From Halioglobus sp. (GTDB lineage Bacteria; Pseudomonadota; Gammaproteobacteria; Pseudomonadales; Halieaceae), in contig JAPKAY010000027.1 in the NCBI GenBank assembly GCA_028825045.1, forward strand, positions 1-51,172: a stretch of DNA of 51,172 nucleotides. The letters run 5' to 3'. Positions 1-7,041 of the stretch are shown one piece after another. A model generated the notes under the pieces. That model was not told the origin of the DNA, did not search any database, and worked only from the letters and a program-made list of their open reading frames with translations. The position numbers were made by a program, and so were the translations under genes. The stretch's first letter is position 1, and every line of letters starts with the position of its first letter.

Positions 1-791
1 CCTGCCACAACTGCGCATTCTTGGGGTTCTATCACGGCACTGCCCACTAAGCTGCACTGGGTGTCGGCGCCGCCCATGCCTACCATGACATCGGCGGGCA
101 GTCCCAGGTGCGCGGCGGCCTCTGCTGTTAACTTGCCGAGGGGACAGCCGGAGTCGATCACCGGTGGAAAGATCTCCCGCGGCAGGTCTAATGCATCGAT
201 CAATGACCAGCACCACGCTCTTTCTGTGAGACTGAACAGGCCGGTGGCACTTCCCAGTGAGGCGTCGATGGCGCGTACGCCACTGAGTCGATGGTTAAGC
301 CATTCCCCCATGCCAAAGAGGGTACGGACTCGGGCATAGGTGTCCGGTTGTTGATTTTTCAGGTATAGAAGGCGTGATGCGGCGTGCAGTGGTAGGGGCC
401 ACGTGCCAGTTTCTTGCAGAAGTTGTGGACCCAGCTTGCCGGCGATTTCAAAATATTCTCCCGCGGCACGGGCATCCAGATTGGGAACGGCCAGCAGGCT
501 GGAACCGTTTTCATCCAGCAGAACTGTGCTGAACCGCATCGCCGATACGGCCATTGCCGCTACGTTGGAAGGATCGATATCTGCCTGCAGCAGGGCGTCA
601 CGACAGGCCTTTCCCGTCACCGCCCAAACCTCGTCAAGGTCGATATCAAAACCGGTGCCGAAGGTGCCCGGAGCACAGGAGAACTGCCAACTGCCGCTCG
701 CGCTGATCATCATCTTTGAAGATCGGTTTACCAGTATGCAACGTGCGCCACTGCCACCAAGATCAATGCCCATCAACCAGGGTTTTTCCAT
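1..791 (-). CDS. FGGY-family carbohydrate kinase, N-terminal part (cut by window edge)
   Basis: The minus-strand frame opens with ATG at 789-791 and stays open to base 1, giving about 263 codons; FGGY kinases are usually near 500 residues, so roughly half is present. The N-terminus reads MGIDLGGSGAR, the phosphate-1 motif of the actin-like ATPase fold, and near the window edge there is GMGGADTQ, the sugar/ATP-site motif of FGGY kinases such as xylulokinase and LsrK. The product should phosphorylate a sugar or polyol in the cytoplasm; the substrate cannot be told from this half. It is divergent from the Rieske oxygenase at 982, with a 190-bp spacer carrying an inverted repeat that could serve both directions. 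Family confidence is high, substrate unknown. Confidence 0.85.
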   Translation of the reverse strand, partial: MEKPWLMGIDLGGSGARCILVNRSSKMMISASGSWQFSCAPGTFGTGFDIDLDEVWAVTGKACRDALLQADIDPSNVAAMAVSAMRFSTVLLDENGSSLLAVPNLDARAAGEYFEIAGKLGPQLLQETGTWPLPLHAASRLLYLKNQQPDTYARVRTLFGMGEWLNHRLSGVRAIDASLGSATGLFSLTERAWCWSLIDALDLPREIFPPVIDSGCPLGKLTAEAAAHLGLPADVMVGMGGADTQCSLVGSAVIEPQECAVVA

Positions 792-905
792 TAACTGAGT
801 CCTTAAAAAGTACCGTGCTATCCGCAGTGTTGGCTGAGCCGCGGGGGCGCCATATTATCATCAGGCACCCGCCTTATAAAGATAGTCAGTGCTGGGCACT
901 TGGGC

Positions 906-925
906 TATACTTTGGTAATAGTATA
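906..925. promoter_or_regulatory. Inverted repeat TATACT-N8-AGTATA between divergent genes
   Basis: Six-base arms TATACT (906-911) and AGTATA (920-925) are perfect complements around an 8-bp spacer. They lie in the 190-bp gap between the FGGY kinase and the Rieske oxygenase. Either arm could be a -10 box (TATACT matches TATAAT at five of six positions), one per direction, or the dyad could be an operator. No convincing -35 box was found for either direction. Confidence 0.3.
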
Positions 926-981
926 CCGGTGTCATTCGATCATCGGTGGAGTTAGTTTCTCAGGGTACGAGGCTATTTTAT

Positions 982-1926
982 ATGAGTGAGCGAATTCCTC
1001 TTCCCATGCCTTTCGGTTGGTTCAGAATGTCCGAATCCAAAGATTTGGCCGCCGGTGAAGTGAAGACGGTGCAATACCTGGGTAAGGAGTTTGTCGTGTA
1101 TCGCGGCGAAGATGGCCAGGCGCATGTCATCGATCCTTATTGTCCCCACCTGGGAGCACATCTTGGTCATGGCGGCACAGTCGAAGGCGACGACATACGC
1201 TGTCCGTTCCACCATTGGAAGTTTGATGGTGGTGGTCAATGTGTTGAGGTCCCATACGCAAAGCGCATCCCCGCCAAAGCGCAACTCAACACCTATCCCA
1301 CCTGTGAAAAGAACGGCATTGTGTTCATGTGGCACCATCCCCACGGCGAGGTGCCTAAGTGGGAAGTTCCCGAAGTGGCCGACTGGTGCAGCGACGGTTG
1401 GATGGAGCCGATTTATCACACGGCGAGAGTGCGCAGTCACCCGCAGGAAATGGCAGAAAATGTTGTCGATTCCCCACACTTTCATTTTGTTCATGGAACA
1501 CCGGATATCCCCGAAAAAACCTTTACCTTTGACGGACACATAATGCGCGCGTTTCAGGGACTGACTTTTACCACCGGGAAAGGCGAAGTCAAAGGCAGTG
1601 TGGATATTGAGTCTCACGGCGGCAGCGTAGGAATCACACGTTTCCAGGGTATTGGTGAGACGCTGATTATCGTTACAGGAACACCCGTAGATGCGGACTA
1701 CCACGAGACGGTCATGCGCTTCAGTTTTAAAATTATGGATGACAATATCAAAGCCACGCAGAGACTTGCCGATGCGTTTATTGGTGAGGTGACTCGACAA
1801 CACGGTCAGGATGTTCCTATATGGGAGCACAAAAAATTTCACGAGAATCCGGTGTTGTGTGATGGTGACGGTCCTATTCACCAAATCCGAAAATACTATC
1901 AGCAGTTCTACGCTGAATCCGCTTAG
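982..1926 (+). CDS. Rieske [2Fe-2S] aromatic/steroid-ring oxygenase, KshA-like
   Basis: A 314-residue oxygenase subunit. The Rieske centre is C54-x-H56 ... C74-x2-H77, and the mononuclear iron site has the D163-x2-H166-x4-H171 pattern inside VVDSPHFHFVHG. The spacing and the surrounding GGTVEGDDIRCPFHHW resemble 3-ketosteroid 9-alpha-hydroxylase KshA and related terminal oxygenases, which use electrons from a separate reductase; no reductase is encoded in this window. The start was placed at ATG 982 (MSERIPLPMPFGWF) because family members begin with this kind of sequence shortly before the Rieske domain; the frame extends 12 codons further upstream. The amidohydrolase follows after 14 bp, so both are probably cotranscribed. 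The substrate is inferred to be a terpenoid, steroid or similar ring. Confidence 0.88.
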   Translation: MSERIPLPMPFGWFRMSESKDLAAGEVKTVQYLGKEFVVYRGEDGQAHVIDPYCPHLGAHLGHGGTVEGDDIRCPFHHWKFDGGGQCVEVPYAKRIPAKAQLNTYPTCEKNGIVFMWHHPHGEVPKWEVPEVADWCSDGWMEPIYHTARVRSHPQEMAENVVDSPHFHFVHGTPDIPEKTFTFDGHIMRAFQGLTFTTGKGEVKGSVDIESHGGSVGITRFQGIGETLIIVTGTPVDADYHETVMRFSFKIMDDNIKATQRLADAFIGEVTRQHGQDVPIWEHKKFHENPVLCDGDGPIHQIRKYYQQFYAESA

Positions 1927-1940
1927 CGCGGCCATCGCCT

Positions 1941-3173
1941 ATGAGCAATGACCCTTACATCGTGATCACCGCCGACACCCATGCGGGCGCATCGATAGAG
2001 GCCTATCGCGACTACCTGGATCCCAGGTACCGCGAGGACTTTGACGCGTGGCGGGGCAGCTACAAAAACCCTGCCAAAAAACACGTAGGTACCAAGAAAA
2101 CCAAGAACTGGGACTCCAAGGAGCGTCTGTCCGATCTCATCGGTGACGGTGTGGTGGGTGAGGTGATTTTTCCTAACACCGTGCCACCATTCTACGACGC
2201 CCCTTTTCATATCTCAGCCCCGCCATCGCCGAAACAGTACGAACATCAATTGGCCGGAATGCGCGCGCACAATCGCTGGCTGGCGGAATTCTGTGCGGAA
2301 CAACCTGAGCGTCGTGCTGGAATCGGTTTGATCCATCTCAACAATATTGAGGACGCCATCGAAGATGTTGAGTGGATCGCAAAAAACCATTTACGCGGCG
2401 GCGTATTGCTGCCGCTGCCCTCACCATCGGATGTACACCTGAATGCCCTAAATCATCCGGATTATGATCGCCTGTGGGCGGCGATTCAGGACGCTGGTCT
2501 GGTGATCAATCAGCACTCGGGGCAGGGTTCACCACACTATGGTGAAGGTCAGGGCTCCAAAGCCCTTTGGGCGATGGAGATGTCATTTTTTATCCAGCGC
2601 GGGTACACCCATCTTATTATGGGCGGCGTATTCGAGCGCTTCCCAAAATTGCGCTACATTCTTACGGAATCCGGCTGTGCCTGGGCACCGCGCCTGATGC
2701 AGGGTATGGATGCAATGTACATGGCCTGGAAAGCGGGCTACATAGGTGAGATCGATACTTCAAAAGATCCGGCGTTAAAAGAACTACCCAGTTTTTATGC
2801 GAAACGAAACTGCTGGTACGGCGCCAGCTTTCCCTCGGTAGCGGATGTTAAAGGTAGGGACAAGGTGGGTGTTGAAAAAGTGCTTTGGGGTAATGATTAT
2901 CCGCACTACGAAGGATGCTACCCCTATTCGAGAGAAAATATGCGCTTCGCATTTGCGGATATCGATGAGAAGGAAGTGCGCATGATGCTTGGTGAAAATG
3001 CCGCTAAGCTCTACGACTTCGATCTCGAAGCACTAAGACCACTGGCCGACACCGCCAACATCACACCGCAGGATGTTGCTGTTCCGCTCCCGCTATCAGA
3101 GATTCCCGAAGACTCTACCTGCATCACTTTTCAGCGCGCCCGCGCCGCGGAGTTTCTCTCCGCTAAACCCTGA
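1941..3173 (+). CDS. Amidohydrolase-2 family metal-dependent hydrolase
   Basis: A 410-residue TIM-barrel hydrolase or decarboxylase of the amidohydrolase-2 superfamily. Visible metal-site segments are TADTHAG at the N-terminus, INQHSGQGSPH in the middle and LWGNDYPHYEG near the C-terminus, whose Asp is a usual metal ligand. Relatives often act on products of ring cleavage or as decarboxylases. It starts 14 bp after the Rieske gene and precedes the carotenoid-oxygenase gene by 108 bp. Its C-terminal tail (from about residue 359, ALRPLAD, to FQRARA) recurs as a diverged fragment just after the next gene, evidence that this locus once held two related hydrolases. Exact reaction unknown. Confidence 0.85.
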   Translation: MSNDPYIVITADTHAGASIEAYRDYLDPRYREDFDAWRGSYKNPAKKHVGTKKTKNWDSKERLSDLIGDGVVGEVIFPNTVPPFYDAPFHISAPPSPKQYEHQLAGMRAHNRWLAEFCAEQPERRAGIGLIHLNNIEDAIEDVEWIAKNHLRGGVLLPLPSPSDVHLNALNHPDYDRLWAAIQDAGLVINQHSGQGSPHYGEGQGSKALWAMEMSFFIQRGYTHLIMGGVFERFPKLRYILTESGCAWAPRLMQGMDAMYMAWKAGYIGEIDTSKDPALKELPSFYAKRNCWYGASFPSVADVKGRDKVGVEKVLWGNDYPHYEGCYPYSRENMRFAFADIDEKEVRMMLGENAAKLYDFDLEALRPLADTANITPQDVAVPLPLSEIPEDSTCITFQRARAAEFLSAKP

Positions 3174-3281
3174 TATCCTCCAGCGCCGCCACGGTACAGG
3201 CAGTATTTCTCATGCAGAGAATCTTGATTTATTCTGCACTACAGAGCAAGGTGTTGAACAACCTAAAACAGGAGTTAGTTC

Positions 3282-4685
3282 ATGACACACTCATTTCCGG
3301 ATAATCCATTCTTGAGTGGCCCAACAGCACCCTCGGGCATCGAATGCGACGCACCCGATCTGATTGTCGAGGGCGAACTACCTGCAGATTTGCAAGGTGT
3401 TTATTTTCGCAATGGCCCCGACCCGCTCCATCCTCCTCGAGAGGGAGAGGAGTATCACTGGTTCCACGGTGACGGCATGATTCAGCGTTTCGAATTTAGT
3501 GATGGACGAGTGTCCTGGAAGAATCGCTGGGTGCGCACTGAAAAATATGAACTGGAACGCGCAGCCGGTAAATCGCTGTTTGGTGTGTTGGGTAACCCCA
3601 TGACGGCGGATCCGTCGGTCGCCGAAGAACACTACAATACAGCCAATACGCATGTGGTGTGGCACGGCAATCGTCTCATGGCACTGATGGAAGGCACTAT
3701 TGCTGTTGAGCTGGAGCCGAAGACACTGGCCACCATCGGCAATTTCGATTACTACGGCAAGATCGACGGGCCCATCACTGCCCACCCCAAACTTGATCAT
3801 GGCACAGGGGAAATGGTGTTTTTCGGCAATCAGGCAAAAGGGCCTTTCAGCGAATTCTTACGCATGAATATCGCCGACAGAGAGGGCAACCTCATCAAGA
3901 ATGAAATGGTGGAAGCGCCATTCCCTTCCTTTGCCCACGACTTCTTCGTGACCGAAAAGTATGTCGTGTTTCCGGTATATCCTTTGGTATTTAATCTGGA
4001 GCGCGCCATGACTGGGGGTATACCGATGGCCTGGGAGCCCGAGCGCGGAGCGCATTTAGGCGTGATGCCCCGCAATGGCACTGCTGCCGACGTGCAATGG
4101 CACAGTATGGATCCGCGTTGGAGCTTTCATATGGTCAATGCCTGGGACGAAGAGGGCGCGATAAAAGTTGATGTTTGTGCCTCCAATGCGTCACGGTTTG
4201 CGCCTAAGCTCGATGGATCCATGGCGAGTGCAGACGAGGGGCTGACGCCTACGTTGCGCCGCTGGACCATCGACGTGAGTGGTAGCACTAACGGCGTTGG
4301 AGAAGAGATGCTGGATGACCTGCCCTGTGAATTTCCGCGTACCGATGACCGCTATATGACGCGCTCTCATCGTCACGCCTATTTGGTGGGTGGTCATGAT
4401 GAACAATTAATGTTCAATCGCCTGATTCATTACGACCTAAAGACTGGGAGCCGTAAACTCTGGGGTGAAGATCAGTACCTGCTGGGTGAACCGATATTTG
4501 CGCCGCGTTCAGATACTGCAGCTGAAGGTGACGGATATATTCTTATACTGGCCTACGATCAGGTAACAGCATTGAGCCAGCTGATGATTTTTGACGCTCA
4601 GGATATTGAGCTGGGTCCGCTGGCGCGGGCGAAGTTACCCCTGCGAATACCCTCAGGCTTTCACGGTACATGGGTGGGTGCCTGA
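3282..4685 (+). CDS. Carotenoid / lignostilbene oxygenase family protein (RPE65-like)
   Basis: A 467-residue protein of the carotenoid cleavage dioxygenase family, non-haem iron enzymes that split C=C bonds in apocarotenoids, stilbenes and related molecules. The early motif FRNGPDPL is typical, and the four iron-binding histidines can be placed at His168 (TAHP), His219 (FAHDFF), His283 (FHMVNAW) and His461 (GFHGTW), the last near the C-terminus as usual. Length is normal. The start at 3282 follows an aggagttagttc ribosome site. It is the third gene of the putative catabolic operon with the Rieske oxygenase and the amidohydrolase. The real substrate may be a plant-derived stilbene, a carotenoid or another terpenoid. 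Confidence 0.88.
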   Translation: MTHSFPDNPFLSGPTAPSGIECDAPDLIVEGELPADLQGVYFRNGPDPLHPPREGEEYHWFHGDGMIQRFEFSDGRVSWKNRWVRTEKYELERAAGKSLFGVLGNPMTADPSVAEEHYNTANTHVVWHGNRLMALMEGTIAVELEPKTLATIGNFDYYGKIDGPITAHPKLDHGTGEMVFFGNQAKGPFSEFLRMNIADREGNLIKNEMVEAPFPSFAHDFFVTEKYVVFPVYPLVFNLERAMTGGIPMAWEPERGAHLGVMPRNGTAADVQWHSMDPRWSFHMVNAWDEEGAIKVDVCASNASRFAPKLDGSMASADEGLTPTLRRWTIDVSGSTNGVGEEMLDDLPCEFPRTDDRYMTRSHRHAYLVGGHDEQLMFNRLIHYDLKTGSRKLWGEDQYLLGEPIFAPRSDTAAEGDGYILILAYDQVTALSQLMIFDAQDIELGPLARAKLPLRIPSGFHGTWVGA

Positions 4686-4701
4686 GCCGGCGGAGCAACA
4701 C

Positions 4702-4824
4702 GAAGGCGCACTGAAACCAATGGCAGAGAAAGCCACTATCAGACCGCAGGAGGTGTTCGTGGCGCTGCCGTTTGGGGAAATCCCTGCGGAGTACAACGAC
4801 ATTAATTGTCAGCGTGCCCGGGCT
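4702..4824 (+). pseudogene. C-terminal remnant of a second amidohydrolase
   Basis: In the frame of base 4702 the translation runs ALKPMAEKATIRPQEV ... LPFGEIP ... INCQRARA. By eye about 21 of 40 positions are identical to the C-terminal tail of the intact amidohydrolase at 1941-3173 (ALRPLADTANITPQDV ... LPLSEIP ... ITFQRARA). Nothing of the preceding 350 or so residues is present: the upstream sequence is the end of the carotenoid-oxygenase gene, which stops at 4685. This looks like the scar of a deletion that removed most of a paralogous gene once located here. The frame remains open to 4920 but the sequence after 4824 shows no similarity. Confidence 0.65.
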
Positions 4825-4851
4825 ATCGGGATCGATCACATATTGAGGACC

Positions 4852-5337
4852 TTAATGGTTGCCGTTACCGGCCATCAAGTGCCGGGAAATGATCGAAAAG
4901 GCATGTTCCCTTTTGGTTAACTCGGAGTAGCAATGTAGTAGGCATACATAAAAAAGGGTCATTCTAGAGAAAGTAACTGGCGTTCTCACTTTTGTTCACC
5001 GCATAGCGGGTCCGCGTTCTACTCGGGTGCAGGCCGTGCGATTTTCCAGCGTAATTCAGGTGTCAGTTATTTTTACACAGAGAGAGATGGCATTCAGTGG
5101 TTGTAGCCCTAATACATTGATTTAAAAGGTTTAATACTTGTGGAGCGCACCTCACTTCCTCTTCAAGTACGCTCCCTTGAATTTGCCAGAACCCCTCCGT
5201 AGTGACGGTAGGTTCGATTCTCTTGCGAGGTCAAAATGGACGTGAATCACAAATTGAAACCTTATAGTGATTCTGCGATGTGCAAACGCTTGGCAAACGC
5301 AGGACATGGGCGTACGTTGTTGTAATTAAATGACAAA
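4852..5337. other. Intergenic stretch, no gene seen
   Basis: About 490 bp between the hydrolase remnant and the radical SAM gene. No open frame with a convincing ribosome site was found. A GGTTCGATTC string at 5211-5220 resembles a tRNA T-loop but has no flanking stem. The promoter of the radical SAM gene probably lies here but was not identified. Confidence 0.5.
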
Positions 5338-6987
5338 ATGGTGTGTATTTTGAAAGTAACAATGGTGTGCTTGGAGGATGGCATTGTCGCGTGCGGCTTT
5401 CGCAAGTTTAGCGGACATGTCGAGCGACTCATTCCCGATGCTAGATTCTGTTTTGTGTCTACTCATCACGCGCGTTCGCTCATGCGTGTACTTACCGGCA
5501 AAACAGGGTCCGGCGGCCAAATGGACACAGATGCTGTTGACGAAATTGCCCGGGGTCTGGCGGACAGCGATCTACTGGGGTTTTCCTGTATGAGTGGCTA
5601 CGCAGATCTGACGAAATTGGTCATCGCCAGAGTTCGTGAGATCAATCCCGCGTGCATGATAATTTGGGGCGGAATACATCCCATAATTCATCCAGAAGAT
5701 GCCATTCTGGCAGAGGTTGATGCGATCTGTACGGGTGAAGGCGAGTTTGCCTTCGAACAGTTTTACGAGTCATGGAAAGCGGGCGGAGACTATACCGCCA
5801 CTCCAAACTTTTGGTTCAAGAAGGGGGATGAGGTTACGCGCAATGGATTTTTGCCGCTACAAACTTCCGAAGATATGGAGACGCTGGCTTTTGCGCGGCA
5901 TGGCGGAGAGGAGTTCTTGTATAAACCAGGTAAGGGCTTTCAAGATCTGACATTGCACGATAGGTTGCTCAGTAATGGATTGGGATTTAACACGGTATGG
6001 TCTATCGGTTGTCCATTCAAGTGCACCTATTGTGGCAATACCAAATTCATCGAAAACGACGTGGGCTATCGCAAATTGCGGCACCCAAGTGCCCGTTATG
6101 CCGTCGCTGAAATCAAGGCTGCGATGACAGCACAACCTTATCTCAGTACAGTGTGTTTCCACGACGACAGTTTTATGGCAATTCCCTATGACCAGTTAGC
6201 AGAGTTTGCTGAAATCTGGCGTGAAGAGGTTGGTATTCCGTTTGCCGTCTACGGCGTTATCCCCAATTATGTGCGGCAGGATAAATTGCAGGTGCTGACT
6301 TGGGGCGGAATGAACCGAATACGCATGGGTGTACAAAGCGGTTCCAAGCGAATTTTGGATTTCTATCAGCGTCCCACTCCCCCCGAGGATGTATTGGCAG
6401 CTTCTAAGGTTTGCGCTGAATTTGCTCCTCGATATCATATTCCGCCTGCCTACGACATTATTGTGGACAACCCCATTGAACTGCGCGAGGACGTCGTAGA
6501 GACGCTGGAACTGGTCTATGCGTTCGGCCGACCGTTCACCCTCAACATATTCTCCCTAAAAGCGATTCCCAATACTCGTCTGGAGGAAAATTTGCGAGAG
6601 CAGGGTGTGGACATTGAGGAGATCTCGGACAACTACGTGAATATACCGCCACGTTGGGGCAATATGGTGCTGTACTTGTTGGTCGTTATGCGGCCGCCAC
6701 GTTGGTTGTTTGACTGGTTGCTGAAGCGCGTACGTGCCAGTTCAGAGGAGCAGCCATTGTATCCCTTCTCTGCCCTGATACTTCGTGGATTCTACTTGCT
6801 CAAGCGAGCCATCGATCACCTTCGCCATCTGGACTTTACGACCATCCCAGGCTATCCCGGATATGTCGCCTGGAAGATTGGTTTGGTCAAATTTTGGTGG
6901 AAGCGGGGGATACCAAAAATGGACAAACCGGCCCGACCTATCCGACACCGACGTGAGACCTTGGTTGAAGTGGTGGAAGTCGCATGA
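5338..6987 (+). CDS. B12-binding-type radical SAM protein
   Basis: A 549-residue protein with an N-terminal cobalamin-binding-like Rossmann region (about residues 1-140, with LLGFSCMSGY and IIWGGIHP, typical of the BchE/P-methylase-like class) followed by a radical SAM core whose [4Fe-4S] cysteines are C225-x3-C229-x2-C232 (GCPFKCTYCGN). The 3' part is rich in W, P and hydrophobic residues and may contact a membrane or lipid substrate. Such proteins catalyse methylations or ring rearrangements at unactivated carbons. An alternative start is ATG 5362. It is unlinked by operon to its neighbours: about 490 bp upstream and a convergent TonB receptor 54 bp downstream. Substrate unknown. Confidence 0.85.
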   Translation: MVCILKVTMVCLEDGIVACGFRKFSGHVERLIPDARFCFVSTHHARSLMRVLTGKTGSGGQMDTDAVDEIARGLADSDLLGFSCMSGYADLTKLVIARVREINPACMIIWGGIHPIIHPEDAILAEVDAICTGEGEFAFEQFYESWKAGGDYTATPNFWFKKGDEVTRNGFLPLQTSEDMETLAFARHGGEEFLYKPGKGFQDLTLHDRLLSNGLGFNTVWSIGCPFKCTYCGNTKFIENDVGYRKLRHPSARYAVAEIKAAMTAQPYLSTVCFHDDSFMAIPYDQLAEFAEIWREEVGIPFAVYGVIPNYVRQDKLQVLTWGGMNRIRMGVQSGSKRILDFYQRPTPPEDVLAASKVCAEFAPRYHIPPAYDIIVDNPIELREDVVETLELVYAFGRPFTLNIFSLKAIPNTRLEENLREQGVDIEEISDNYVNIPPRWGNMVLYLLVVMRPPRWLFDWLLKRVRASSEEQPLYPFSALILRGFYLLKRAIDHLRHLDFTTIPGYPGYVAWKIGLVKFWWKRGIPKMDKPARPIRHRRETLVEVVEVA

Positions 6988-7041
6988 CATCGGCATGCGC
7001 TGTGCAACAAACGCGCTAACGCAACAGCAATAGGTTTTGGG

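Noticed and set aside
973..1935. 320-codon minus-strand frame covering the whole Rieske gene
   Set aside because: The plus strand has complete Rieske and iron-site motifs; the antisense frame has a His/Arg-rich composition typical of a shadow and no ribosome site.
4591..4920. 110-codon frame read as an intact gene
   Set aside because: Its first third is antisense-frame reading of the carotenoid-oxygenase gene; only 4702-4824 has homology, so it is treated as a remnant.
5200..5230. tRNA-like T-loop string GGTTCGATTC
   Set aside because: The bases on each side do not form a T-stem and no cloverleaf can be drawn upstream.
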